64,000 nt of DNA from Chamaecrista fasciculata (Eukaryota; Streptophyta; Magnoliopsida; Fabales; Fabaceae): positions 1 through 64,000 of the forward strand of contig QANZ01049023.1 of the NCBI GenBank assembly GCA_003254925.1, in the 5' to 3' direction. The notes under the pieces are model-generated. The model was not told the origin of the DNA and did no database searches. It saw only the letters and a list, made by a program, of their open reading frames with translations. The translations under genes were made by a program, and so were the position numbers. Shown in pieces: positions 12,296 to 25,083 of this stretch. Each line of letters opens with the position of its first letter. The first letter of the stretch is position 1.

Positions 12296-13817
12296 GGAAA
12301 TATTTATAACCTGCTGACAAATTGGCCATGCTTGATGAGATAAAGGATATTTTCTGCTACATGTGAAATGTTCCATTCCTTGGTATCATTGTACGATGAA
12401 GGCATGAAGCCAAGTAAAGGGTTCTTCCACAGTAAATCAGTTTTTTTTTTTTTCTTTTGATAATGTAAACCAGAGTTCTTAGTTATCATTTTACTATGGC
12501 CATTTTTGTTATTTCCAAATAAACAAAATACTGAAATACTATCAAATAACTTACAAATGGAAAAGCAAATATATTCTAACAAAATGCGATGAATAAGCAA
12601 GTAAAGTTATCTCTTGTCGTGAGGCTAGAGTTGTTTCGAACAAGTTTATGGTGTTATTTAATTTTTGAATATAGCTATGAAATAACACACCTTGATTAAA
12701 TGTTCAAATTGGTCTTACATTATATTTTTATGCTAATTTTAGTATGCGGTATTTCAAAAATTTCATATTGATTTTAAATTCATATCTCTTAAATTCAAAT
12801 CCATCTTGTTGTGAATCAATAAATTAAATTCATCTTTTGTTATTTCAATTGAATAAATTAGATTTCCAGTCCCCCAAGTTCGGTGGTGGTCTTATTCAGA
12901 TCTAATTCTAGTTCTACTCATTCTCTGTGAAAGATTTGTTCAAGGTTAGATCAAATCAGATCTAAGTATCTATGCCGAAAAGTATTCGATCAATTGTCAA
13001 ATATATAGAGAAGTTTATGTTATCTACATTCATGAAGAAAATTGTTTTTCTAATATACATAGAGTATAATGGTAAACATTTTGTTGGGCAACACCTAGAT
13101 CGATGATGATTTTCATCTCACGGATAACTTCCATATAGGATCATTGTGCTTTTATTTGATTTCTTTAGTTCAACATTATTTACAGATTATTCCTCTCATG
13201 TTTTATTAGATTTGAATTTTTTGAATGATTGTAACTACCGTTTGGTTTTTTTATAATATAATTTAGCTTGATAATTTAAAAAAAAAAAATCAAATCAGGT
13301 CGTTGAAATTTTTTTGCTTTGGAGATGCATTTTTAATGTATATTAATCTGCATATAAATGTCATAAGTTTTGTTTTAAAAAAATCAAATAAAAGAACTCT
13401 GAAACAAAATTAAATACATGAGCAGTTGAGAGTTGAGACTTGAGAGAGTGAGCACAGTTTAACTGCCAAAAACTGTCAACATATGGCAGTTAATCACACG
13501 ATCTAGAAACAAATCCCAACATAGCCGTCACGTCGCTTAGCAGTTAGCCGTTAGAGTTAGTTTTTTCGTTTCGAAACGCTACAATCCTCTCCCCGAAACG
13601 ATGTATTGCTCTTTCGAGAACCCGACATTTCTCTATTTAACTGCTTAACTCAATCATTTATTATTATCGAACGATTCATGAATGAACGAAAGGAACGAGT
13701 GAATGAATTAATAAAAGTTGTTATCTTTTTCTCTGTCTCTGTCGTCAAAAAACATTAACGTTAGAGTTTCTGTGTCATCATCACGACATTAATAGTAACA
13801 TACACACACATAAGAAT
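12296..13817. other. Intergenic DNA and upstream region of the aquaporin gene
   Basis: AT-rich, with no coding frame or clear repeat. The last 250 bp hold a TATA-like CTATTTAA near 13633 and a pyrimidine-rich leader before the ATG at 13818. This promoter reading is only a suggestion. Confidence 0.35.
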
Positions 13818-15700
13818 ATGGCTTTCACTTCTCGATTTCAAGAATCTCTCACTCGACATGCCTTTCGCTCTTACTTCGCCGAGTTCATCTCCACTTTCTT
13901 CTATGTCTTCGCTGTCATTGGTTCTTCCATGTCTTACAGTGAGCTTTCTAATCCCATCGATCTATATATTTCTTTGTCTTTATGTGTTAATATCATGTTT
14001 CGTGATCTTGTTTGTTAACTAATTTTCTCTCTACTTGATGTGATTGGTTTTATCTCTTTGTCTTTTAAATGTTGGGTTAAACGATTCTGATCATCACCCC
14101 ATGAATTATTTTTCTGTGGTTCTGTGTTTCTTCCTTGTTTTCCACTGAGAAACTGATGCAAAGACAGTTAGAATAAGATGTGATATAGAACAAAAGTGAA
14201 ACTTTCTCGCTCTATCTCTTCTTGTCTTCTACTACACTACACATATTGCACTAAAAATTATACTTTAAGAGAATCCAAATTTCCATTTTTTGTATGTGAA
14301 TTGATGATGAGTGGTTTTTAATGTGACTAATACGTGAATTTGATGATGAATTAATTAATCTGCTCTCTACTTGATGTGATTGGTTTTGTCTCTGTCTTTT
14401 AAATGTTGGGTTAAACGATTATGATCACCCCCATAAATTATTTTTCTGTGTTTCTGTGTTTCTTCCTTGTTTTCCACTGAGAAACTGATGCAAAAACAGA
14501 TGGTTTAGATAACGTTTTGTGAGGTCAATTTTTTGGGATTTGGACCCTGTGTAGTGTAATTTTTAGTATAGTTTGTGCAATTTAGAGAGAAATAAGAACT
14601 GATACAGAACAAAAGTGAAACTTTCTCTATCTCAACCCAACTTTCCATTTTTTGTGTGTTTTACTAATGGCAATTTTGCGGATAGTTTATCATTTCTAAA
14701 GGACAAGTATGTGATATTCTGAACTTTAGAAGAGGCAGAATAGTTTTTAATGTGACTAATATATATGTGAATTTGATGATGAATTGATATAATGAATGGC
14801 AGGGAAGTTGATGCCTAATGCTGGGTTGGACCCTTCTAGTCTGATAGTGGCAGCCATAGCAAATGGGTTTGCATTATCCTCAGTTATGTTTGTGGCGTGG
14901 GACACTTCTGGAGGGCATGTGAACCCTGCAGTGACCTTCGCAAGGGCAGTTGGAGGACACATTAGTGTATCCTCTGCCCTATTTTATTGGCTTGCCCAGA
15001 TCATAGCCTCTGTCATGGCTTGCCTTCTTCTCAAGATCACAGCCGTTGGAATGGTAATTTTTTTGTCCTTCAATTTCTCATTTCTTTACACACAAAATTG
15101 TAAGAATGTGAGATAGAAATCCAAAACTCACACAGTTTCATTAAACTCATACTTTAACTAAACTGCCAATAATGATATTTGAATGACTGAATTGTGACTT
15201 GTGAGAGACTAAAGAAGTACTAAATTGAAAATTACTACATTTGTCAAGGACTAAAATACAATATGGCTTGAACAAGAATTCTAAGTTCTAACATTTTTGT
15301 TCCTTTCTTTTTCCAGCATGTCCCAACATACACTATAGCAGCAGAAATGACAGGGTTTGGGGCATCCCTAATGGAAGGTGTCCTAACATTTGGGTTGGTG
15401 TACACAATTTATGCTGCTAGGGACCCTAGGCGTGGGGGTGGTCCATTGGGGTGGGTTGGTGTCCTAGCCATTGGTGCAATAGCAGGAGCCAATGTTCTAG
15501 CATCTGGTCCATTCTCTGGAGGGGCAATGAACCCTGCTTCTGCATTTGGGTCAGCAGCCATTGCAGGAAGTTTCAAGAACCAAGCAGTGTATTGGGTTGG
15601 ACCCTTAATGGGTGCTGCCATGGCTGGTCTTCTCTATGACAATTTAGGGTACCCTACAACTCAGACTGCAGATTCAATCACTGTAGGAGATAGGGTGTAA
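13818..15700 (+). CDS. TIP5;1: Tonoplast intrinsic protein, TIP5;1-like aquaporin
   Basis: Three exons, 13818-13938, 14803-15053 and 15317-15700, give 251 aa, normal for a TIP. Six hydrophobic segments and two half-helices are evident, with NPA motifs at 81-83 (HVNPAVTFA) and 196-198 (AMNPASAFG). The residue after the second NPA, usually the selectivity-filter Arg in aquaporins, is Ser199. The helix-2 filter position appears to be Asn61 (AIANGF). Family knowledge: Arabidopsis TIP5;1 also lacks this Arg and has a wide, atypical pore; it is a pollen aquaporin linked to urea and boron transport. The N-terminal segment FQESLTRHAFRSYFAEFIST and the motif EMTGFGAS support TIP5 rather than another TIP group. 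Localisation to vacuole or mitochondrion cannot be judged here. Confidence 0.92.
14026..14802 (+). repeat. Diverged tandem duplication inside aquaporin intron 1
   Basis: The phrase CTACTTGATGTGATTGG starts near 14031 and again near 14368. The following 130 bp, including AAATGTTGGGTTAAACGAT and TTTCCACTGAGAAACTGATG, is repeated with few changes. The later part of each copy (AGAACAAAAGTGAAACTTTCT, then AATGTGACTAATA) also matches but with indels. Intron 1 therefore grew by a direct duplication of about 340-430 bp, the second copy ending at the splice acceptor. Confidence 0.8.
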
Positions 15701-16211
15701 AACTGTAAACTTGATATCATTAACTTGTGTTGTGGGGTAGGAGACTTTGTATTAGTGTTTTTATTTTGGTTTTACCAGTTCATGTAATGTACTCTTAATT
15801 ATATTGTTTATATATGTCATTTACAATACATTTTGAAACCTATGCATTTTAATTTCCTACTTTTAAAGAACTCTATTGCCAAAGCAAGTAATTTCCATTT
15901 TTTTTTTATGAAATACTAAATATTAATGAAAAAAGAGAAAGAAAGAAAAGGAAAGATAGATATAGCAATCCTATTCTCCATAGCATTACCCTTTCCTGAA
16001 TTACATTATGAGTAATTTACCATTTTGATACCTCTCTCTCTCACTATTTTCAAAAATTAGTGATCTAATTATAAGAGAAAATTTAATTTTTATGATTAAT
16101 TAATTTTTTTTTCATGGGTAAGAAAACTGAAAATCAAATGATTTCGCTTCCAAACGCGTGGACGATGGTGTCGTCCATGTTAAAACGACTGTCGTATAGG
16201 CTGCCGACAAA
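15701..16211. other. Intergenic DNA between aquaporin and SMC2 genes
   Basis: Holds the aquaporin 3' UTR, an AT-rich spacer and the distal SMC2 promoter. No gene, RNA or transposon end was recognised. Confidence 0.4.
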
Positions 16212-16221
16212 TTTTCCCGCC
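16212..16221 (+). promoter_or_regulatory. Putative E2F-binding site upstream of SMC2
   Basis: TTTTCCCGCC matches the E2F consensus TTTSSCGC and lies about 285 bp before the SMC2 ATG, in otherwise AT-rich DNA. E2F sites are common in plant S-phase and chromosome-structure genes, so a role in cell-cycle expression of this gene is plausible. Function is inferred from sequence alone. Confidence 0.55.
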
Positions 16222-16500
16222 CTTTTGTTATTTCTGCGTCATCTTTAACACTTGAACCTAATAAAAAACTGCGCACAAAATTCAAAATTCATATTCTTCT
16301 CTCGCTCCGATCTTAACCTTCTGCAACTCTCAAAAGCGAAGCACAACTTCCGTTTAGGGTTTCGTTCTCTGAAACCCTTCCGTTTTCTTTTATACAATAC
16401 CAATTCATCGACCTAGTGGTCGGTGTTCCTAAATTTCGACACTCATTTCTGCGAATTTCCATATTCTTTTTTGGGGGCAATAACTCTTGAGCCAAGCGAG

Positions 16501-19500
16501 ATGTACATCAAGGAGGTTTGCTTGGAAGGCTTCAAATCGTATGCTACCAGAACTGTCGTTCCGGGTTTCGATCCCTTTTTCAATGCCATTACGGGGTTGA
16601 ACGGTTCCGGCAAGTCCAACATACTCGATTCGATTTGCTTCGTACTTGGAATCACGAATTTGCAGCAGGTTCGGGCTTCAAACCTCCAGGAGCTCGTGTA
16701 TAAGCAAGGGCAGGCAGGGATTACAAAAGCTACTGTTTCGATTGTGTTTGATAATACGAATAGGAGCCGGAGCCCTCTTGGATATGAAGACCATCCAGAG
16801 ATCACAGTTACAAGACAGGTATGAACTTTTTGATGCTTGGATTGTTTTCCATGTCGAGTATTTATTTGTCGATTTTGGGTTCTCATTTGCATACTATGGA
16901 TGGATGTGTTTGGGTACAATGCAGATTGTGGTTGGAGGGAGGAACAAATATTTGATAAATGGGAAACTTGCCCAGCCTAGTCAAGTTCAAAACCTTTTCC
17001 ATTCGGTGCAACTGAATGTTAATAATCCACATTTTCTCATAATGCAAGGGCGTATCACCAAGGTTTTAAATATGAAACCACCAGAAATATTATCAATGCT
17101 TGAGGAAGCTGCAGGAACTAGGATGTATGAGACAAAAAAAGAGGCTGCTCTAAAAACTCTTGAGAAGAAGCAGAGTAAGGTTGATGAGATTAACAAACTT
17201 CTTGATCAGGAGATACTACCTGCTCTTGAGAAGTTGCGGAGAGAAAGGACGCAGTACATGCAGTGGTCTAATGGGAATGCTGAATTAGATAAGCTGAGAC
17301 GGTTCTGTATTGCTTATGAATATGTTCAAGCAGAAAGGATTAGAGACAATGCAGTGTCTGAGGTTGAACAAGTCAAGGCCAAGATAGCTGAGGTTGATGA
17401 CTGTACTAAGGCAACGCAGATGGAAATGAAGGAAATGGAGACCAAAATAGCAAAATTGACTGCAGAAAAGGAAGAGCACATGGGTGGAGAAGTGAAATCT
17501 TTGTCAGAGAAGGTAGATGCGCTTTCGCAAAATCTTGTGAGGGAAACATCTGTACTAAATAATAAAGAGGACACTTTGAGAAGTGAAAAAGCCAATGAAA
17601 ATAATGTAAGTTGCAGTTAGTTCCATTCATTAAATTATTTGATACTTTTCCCTTATCCTATTATATGATCTACTTGTTGCTAATATGCAACCAACTTCTA
17701 TTTTAGAATATTGCCATTATTTGAACATAAGATGATCTGTTCCTGATATTTGTTATCATGGTGTTTTAAGATTGTTACTAATGTTGAAGACTTGAAGCAA
17801 TCTGTTCAAGAAAAGGCCTTAGCTGTAAAAAAGGCCGAAGAAGGGGCTGTTGACCTGAAAAGGAGAGTTGATGAGCTTTCCAAGAGTTTGGAGGAGCATG
17901 AAAAGGAATACCAGGTAACAAATCATATGTTGTGACTTGTGTGGTTATCTCCGGTGTCTACTGATAGCATATCTGTTCAGTTAAAGGTTTCCCTTGATCC
18001 TTTTGCTCAAAACTCTTGTAGGGTGTATTAGCGGGGAAGAGCAGTGGAAATGAGGAGAAATGCATGGAGGATCAGCTAGCTGATGCAAAGATAGCAGTTG
18101 GGAGTGCAGAAACTGAACTGAAACAGCTGAAAACCAAAATTAGCCATAGTGAAAAGGAACTGAAAGAGAAAACAAATCAATTGAGATCAAAACGGGAAGA
18201 AGCTACTGCTGTAGAAAATGAGCTTAATGCTAGAAGGAAAGATGTGGAGAAAGTTAAGATGGAACTGGAGTCTCTTCCTTATAATGATGGTGAGATGGAA
18301 TCTTTGCAAAAGGTTAGATAGATTTATCTTTTTTTAGTTTCTTTACCATCTAAGTAGATTTTTAAGTCTCATTATGCAAAATATCTGGAACACAAACATC
18401 AGGAGCGTGCATCTGAGATGGAGTGGGTGCAAAAGTTGAATGATGAAATACGCAATCTTTCAGCACAATTAGCGAATGTTGAATTTACATACCGTGACCC
18501 AGTCAGGAACTTTGATAGGTCAAAGGTGAAAGGTGTGGTTGCAAGACTCATTAAAGTAAAGGATAGAGCAACAATGACTGCTCTAGAGGTTAGAACGTGA
18601 TGACTTTATCTCTCAAATTTATAACTGAAAAATTACATATTGATCCTCTTGTTGGATGATTTTCAGGTTACTGCTGGTGGAAAGTTGTTCAATGTTGTAG
18701 TTGACACAGAAAACACTGGAAAGCAACTACTACAGAACGGTGATTTAAGAAGAAGAGTGACAATTATACCTTTAAACAAAATACAATCGCACACTGTTCC
18801 CCCTAGAACTCAACAAGCTGCTGTTAGATTGGTCAGTCGCTACATTTTTTTTTGTGGTGTTATATGACGTCAAGACTGTTCAACTATCTTTTGCTGAAAT
18901 TTCTTGTTACATCAATTTCAGGTTGGTAAGGACAATGCTGAGCTGGCACTTTCTTTGGTTGGATATGAAGAAGAATTAAAGGTATGCTTACTTGAATCCG
19001 AAGATTCTTACTCGAGTGAAAATTTGGATTCTGAAAGCAAGTTCCTTGTTATTTTGAGTAGTTTCCATTATCTTCTCTTATTTTATTTTGTCCTATCTGG
19101 ATGGCTCTTACTATAAACTGTATGGAAATGTTGTTGCTTTGCATTTTCAGTTTTTTTCTTCATTTTTTATTATTATATACAATACTGCTCTTTCTAATTT
19201 TGAAGTTTGTTACAGACTGCTATGGAGTATGTCTTTGGTTCCACCTTTGTTTGCAAAAGCACGGATGCTGCCAAAGAGGTAATGACAATCTTTGCTGCTG
19301 AGAACACAAGTAGCAGTAGATTTACATTCCAATCCAAATATTTGATTGATATTCATGTCTTCTACATATTGTACATTAGAACTCGTTTATGCTGGCTCTT
19401 TTATGCACTCTGTTATTGGTGATGCATAAATATCAGCTTGATTATTAGTTTTTGTCTAGAAGTATTTAACAATTATTTGACCTTCTATATTATTGCTTTT

Positions 19501-22500
19501 GACTCCAATTTAAAGGAAGTGTTACTATTATGCACGTGACCTTTTTCAACCTACCTATAGAGATGCTCAATTCAGCTTGCATTCTGCTGATTTTATACTA
19601 GGTGGCATTTCATCGGGAGATTCGCACCCCTAGTGTCACTCTTGAAGGAGATATATTTCAGCCAAGTGGTCTTTTGACTGGTGGAAGCCGCAAGTAAGAC
19701 ACTAGGAGATAATACGTCACACATTTGTTAAATTTTTTTATTTTCCACCATAATATCTTTTAATCATATTCATATAATACTACTAGGTAATTCTGCCTTA
19801 CAGTGTAGGTTTATTATGACAGGGGTGGTGGCCAACTTTTAAGGCAACTTCATGATTTAGCCGAGGCTGAGTCAAAACTTTCAATACATCAAAGAAGGCT
19901 GTCTGAGGTTGAGGCAAAGGTACGCTTTGAATCCCCTTTTTTCCGAAATGATACAAAAATATTCTCTAGGAAACTGTGATACGGTATAATTATCTATTGA
20001 TTTATTTGTGTTGATAGTTTGTCATACAGGAAGAGAAAGAACTAACGTTTATTTTTGGAAACTCTATGGAAACGAAAGTGCTTTTACCGGAGAGGGTTAC
20101 AATAGTCATTATAACTTACCCCTACTTTCAAGATTATTACGCATTTAGAGAAGCATATTTACTTTATTTTGTTTAATCACTTTTGAAGCCTAGTTATTCT
20201 TTCTTTCACATTCAATATGGATCTTTTTGACCTGTGATGTTTTTGTGTATCCCAGTTTTTTTTATTTATTTGGGAATATGCTCATTTCTTATATATATGG
20301 ACTATGGTCATCGGTTTAAGTCTTTCTTACTCTTATTACTTGGCCAATCACAGATTACAAAGCTCCTTCCTCTTCATAAAAAGTGGCAGGACCTCAAAGC
20401 ACAGTTAGAACTTAAGTCATATGATCTTCAATTGTTTCAAAGTAGAGCTGAACAAAATGAGCATCACAAGGTTTGGGCATTTTTCTCTCTGTACAAAACT
20501 GATTCATAGTTTCATACATAAAGGCTGCAATTTGCCATGGTTTTCTCTTATCATTTTTTTTTATTTCTCCATGTTATTCATCTTTCTCTCTGCTCTTTCT
20601 CTCGGTACCTCATTTGTCTTCATAGCTTGGGGAACTAGTGAAGAAGATTGAGCAAGAGCTTGCAGAAGCAAAATCTGCAGTCAAGGAAAAGCAACTTCTT
20701 TATGAAAACTGTGTCAAGACTGTTTCATTGCTTGAGAAATCAATTAAAGAACATGACAATAATCGTGAGAGTCGACTAAAAGAGTTGGAGAAGAAGATAA
20801 AGTCAATCAAATCCCAGACACAGTCATCTTTGAAAGATCTGAAGGTATTTTTGAAGTTCCAAAGGTTAATGATTATCATATGTAACTTATTTGAGTTTAC
20901 CTGATTCAACTAAATTTTATCTGTAGTCAGTACCTAGGGAGAGGCTCAAAATTTTATTGTGGGCATAATTGTGGAATTAACTATTAATCGGAAGAACATA
21001 TTATAATTTGAAATTCAGTGGAGTTGGAAATAAGGTTTGTGTACGTATCAATATATCAAAGAAGTTATAATGGAATGTTTAGATGGGATTTTAAGATTAG
21101 AATGATGTGAGTAAGTAATAACGATTTTTTTTTCTTTCTTTTAAATACAACTGGACGATACAAAATCACTGCAGTAATTATTATTGGATGGGTTTGTCAA
21201 CTGTCTTATTGTTTAATGAGTAATGACTTTGTAATGCCTACTTACATTGTTTTGCTTGCTGGTAGGGACATGATAATGATAAGGAGAGGCTTGTAATGGA
21301 AATGAAAGCTGTAGATCAGGAGTGTGTGTCCTTGGAGAATCAGTTAGCCTCTTTGAGGACACAGATTAATAATCTTGACTCAGAAGTGGAAGAACAAAGA
21401 GATAGGGTAAGCATAGATATTTATTTTGGTTAGTTCTTCTCTGGTTCAAGATTTGTGTCTTCACACCTCTAAGTTGTAGGTTGCTTCTGCAAGAAACAAT
21501 CACGATCAGGTTCTCTCAGAGCTGAACACAATTCGCCAGAAAATGAAGGAATGTGACAAGGAAATTAGTGGTATAATGAAAGAACTTCAAAAACTTGAAC
21601 ATAAAATTAGTGAGAGTAATCTTGAAAGGAAGAGAATGGAGAATGAGGTACTTTCTTTTAATTGTTTGTGCCTAGCCCTTAAAGATTATGTGCTAAATGA
21701 TTTTCTTACTCCTTCCTTCTAGGTAAAACGGATGGAGACAGAGCAAAAAGATTGTTCCGTCAGGGTGGATAAATTAATAGAGAAGCATGCTTGGATTGCT
21801 TCTGAAAAACAATTATTTGGTAAAAGTGGGACTGATTATGATTTTTCATCCCGGGACCCTCGTATGGCAAGGGAAGAACTTGAGAAGCTTCAAGCTGAAC
21901 AAACTGGGTGTGTGACTTTGAGAATTTGTCCTATTTGCTGTTACAATTGATTTGTAAAACTTCATATACTTGTCTTCTGAGACAAAATGATTTTTTTTCC
22001 CCATTTTTGGTTTCCTTATGAAGGCTTGAGAAAAGGGTGAACAAGAAAGTAATGGCAATGTTTGAGAAGGCAGAGGATGAGTATAATGACTTGATGTCCA
22101 AGAAAAACATAATTGAGGTGGTATTCTGTCTAATTAAACAATTTTTTATTGTGTCTTGACTATCTTCTGATTCTGTCATTTCTTGCTTAGAATGACAAGT
22201 CTAAAATCAAGAAGGTGATTGAAGAGCTTGATGAGAAGAAGAAGGAAACACTAAATGTTACCTGGGTTAAAGTTAATCAGTAAGTTTACTTCCTAGTTTT
22301 GCCTGCTACTCTGCTTAAAAAAATTAGCTTTGTTTCTGTTTACCCTCCCCATTATTTTTATTGTTGCTATTGTTTGACATTGGTTGACTGTTTTGCCTTT
22401 TTTTTCTAATTCAGTGACTTTGGATCCATCTTTTCTACATTGCTACCTGGCACAATGGCTAAGTTAGAACCTCCTGAAGGTTGTAGTTTTCTTGATGGTC

Positions 22501-23941
22501 TTGAAGTTCGCGTTGCATTTGGAGCAGTGTGGAAACAGTCCCTGTCAGAACTGAGTGGTGGTCAACGATCACTGCTTGCACTTTCTCTGATTCTGGCACT
22601 GCTTCTATTTAAACCTGCTCCCCTTTACATCCTTGACGAGGTATGCTTTTCCATGAATCTATTCATGGTTCTTATTTGCCTAGATCTAGTTCACTTAAGA
22701 TGGCTTTCTGAGTTAAGATTTTTCTTTAAATCACAAAAGAGTGAACTTTGATATCCTCTTTAGGATTCTTAATGTTGTGAAAGTAAAAGATCTATACCGG
22801 AGTATTTAGAATTACAGATCTGTTTCCATTAAGAAAAATTCATTTCATAAACCAATCTCGATTTATAAACTAAATTGGTTCCATTCATTTGCTTCTTTTC
22901 AATATAATAGATGTTTTCAACATGAGAATAGAAATTTCCTTATTTTTGTACTTTGAATGTTGCGTCGTAGAAGATACCCCGATTGTTTGTGGAGTACATA
23001 ATTCTTTTTCTTTTCCTTTTATATTTGATTTTGATGTGACTTGCCATTCGGAATCTGTGACTATTTCCTTCATATATACTTTCGAGGCCATGACTAAGCA
23101 TTCCAGCCTAAGTGTGTTAATTGTTGAATGATTACAGGTTGATGCGGCTCTTGATTTAAGCCACACACAAAACATAGGGAGAATGATAAAGGCTCATTTT
23201 CCACACTCCCAGGTATGAAGTTTTATGAGCACTGAGGTGTTGTTTTCTTTGTTTCATGCAGTTTTTATTTTTTATTTTTCCTCATTGTGATTCCAGATTC
23301 CAATTAATCCCACCTAAAATACCATCAATTTTGTTGCTTAGATCGCCAGAAAATGAGAGATTTGTGAGAGATTTAATGTATGTTCTCCTGATATTTAGGC
23401 TTTGGCCCTAAGCCCCTAACCGAGGATCTAGATATCAGCTTTTGCAAGTCTTCTTTCCTAATAAGTGACTATTAGTTCATTTACCAGTGATTGATGAATG
23501 ATGTCAAATTTTCTAAAACCGCAGCTTTGAAATACATTATTATCTTAACAGTCAGTGATGCAACATCATATCTGTGGATGTTGATGATTCTTAAAGGTTA
23601 TAATATTGATATTTAATTATGTCTTATTTTGTTTTACTATTAGAATTATATGTACATACATATATGCCGTGTTATGTAATATATAATTTTAAGAATTTAG
23701 GATGTGTGTCAGGGCTTTCATATACTCTTGTTAATTGTTTGCCAACTCAATGAAACAAGAAAATCTTCCCCTTTCTGGAAACCTTGACATTGTTTGAACC
23801 TTTTACGTTGTTTGTATGCAGTTCATTGTGGTTTCATTGAAGGAAGGAATGTTCAATAATGCAAATGTTCTTTTCCGCACAAAATTTGTAGATGGTGTCT
23901 CAACTGTCCAACGAACTGCTGCATCTAAGCATAGCAAGTGA
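16501..23941 (+). CDS. SMC2: SMC2, condensin core ATPase subunit (CAP-E)
   Basis: Twenty exons give 1176 aa, the usual SMC2 length: 16501-16818, 16925-17605, 17771-17914, 18022-18312, 18403-18588, 18667-18831, 18922-18981, 19216-19278, 19602-19693, 19823-19919, 20354-20470, 20626-20844, 21266-21406, 21480-21647, 21723-21907, 22024-22117, 22191-22279, 22415-22640, 23138-23212, 23822-23941. Walker A is GLNGSGKS (32-39), the ABC signature LSGGQ is at 1083-1087, and Walker B LYILDE is at 1107-1112, followed by VDAALD. Long Lys/Glu-rich coiled coils flank a hinge at roughly 505-675. SMC2 pairs with SMC4 in condensins I and II and drives ATP-dependent mitotic chromosome compaction. The start [14 protein letters not shown] is the conserved SMC2 N-terminus; an upstream in-frame extension is not used. 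All catalytic motifs are intact, so the gene looks functional. Confidence 0.96.
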
Positions 23942-24038
23942 TATATTAGGTCAGCACTTTGCCTCCTAGAAACCATCTTTACATATAAAATGGAAAATTT
24001 TGAGTATGCACATCAAGACACCACTCTTATAAATATTT

Positions 24039-24378
24039 GGGTAAATTCCACTTTGGTACCTTGTTCTATGGACCAATTCCACTTTGGTATCTTGTTCTTT
24101 CAAAGTGACACTTTGGTACCCTGTTCTTTGTACCATTAACATTTTGGTACCATTTTCTTTCAAAAGTGACATTTTGGTACCCTGTTCTTTGCACCATTAA
24201 CACTTTGGTACCCTGTTCTATGGACCGATTTCATTTTGGTACCACGTTTTTATTCATAGAATAGGGTACCAAAGTGTTAACAGTGCAAAGAACATGGTAT
24301 CAAGATGTTACTTTTGAAAGAACATGGTATCAAAGTGAAATTGGTCCATAGAACAGGATATCAAAGTGTAATTTACTC
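24039..24378. mobile_element. Fold-back MULE-type MITE, 340 bp, perfect 9-bp target duplication
   Basis: TAAATATTT flanks both sides (24030-24038 and 24379-24387). The two halves are imperfect inverted copies of repeated CACTTTGGTACC / CTTGTTCTATGG phrases, meeting near 24240. There is no coding content. It lies about 100 bp past the SMC2 stop and may fall within or close to its 3' UTR. Confidence 0.85.
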
Positions 24379-24387
24379 TAAATATTT

Positions 24388-25083
24388 CTATGTCAGTCCC
24401 TATATTTAATAAATATTTAGACTTTACTAGTTGACAGATAATATATAAAAGATTGCATACATTTATTCATAATTTCAATCTCAAATCAAATATTATTGTG
24501 CTTCTGGTTTTTGTTCAGATGGCCCACGTGATCAGCAAATTCAGAACATCCACTTGCCATTTTACGTTCAAGCTGTGTAAAGAAGATACTGAGATTGTTG
24601 TTTGCATCTGTGTATTTAAATCTTATTTTATCATACACTCGTATTTTGACCTTCAATCTGTACAAATTCTGTAGTGAAGAAACCTTGGACATGTTAATAT
24701 ATTTATTCAAGATTAGTTTGATTAACTTATGGTTCCCAATTTGTTGAACCCTATGCAGCTTAATCTCAATGAACTCCCTAATTTGGGGACCCACATATAT
24801 TATTTAACTTTGTTAATTGTAGTTGAATTAGGGAAGTAAATTCAATATGTAAAAGTGATAACATTCAAGTTCAATAAACATTAATAAATTTATAACAAAA
24901 CTAAATTATTTTGAGCAAGAATTTAAAGGAAACAAAATATGACCAATTTAACAAATTGTAATTGATTTTTTGACATAACAATTGAATTATTTCAAACTAA
25001 ATCAGGTATCAGTTCCTGATTTCCCGTTGAATCACCTGATATGGTGTGTTATTTTCAGAAGCAATTGAGTGACTCAATTAATT
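24388..25083. other. AT-rich spacer, no gene seen
   Basis: Between the fold-back element and the last exon of the minus-strand gene. No coding frame, RNA or clear repeat was recognised apart from a short duplicated phrase TTTCAAACTAAATCAGGTATCA (about 24991 and 25083). Confidence 0.4.

Noticed and set aside
11874..12329. A 151-aa minus-strand frame
   Set aside because: It covers a Gypsy LTR fragment with a TATA-like motif; its length reflects GC content, not selection.
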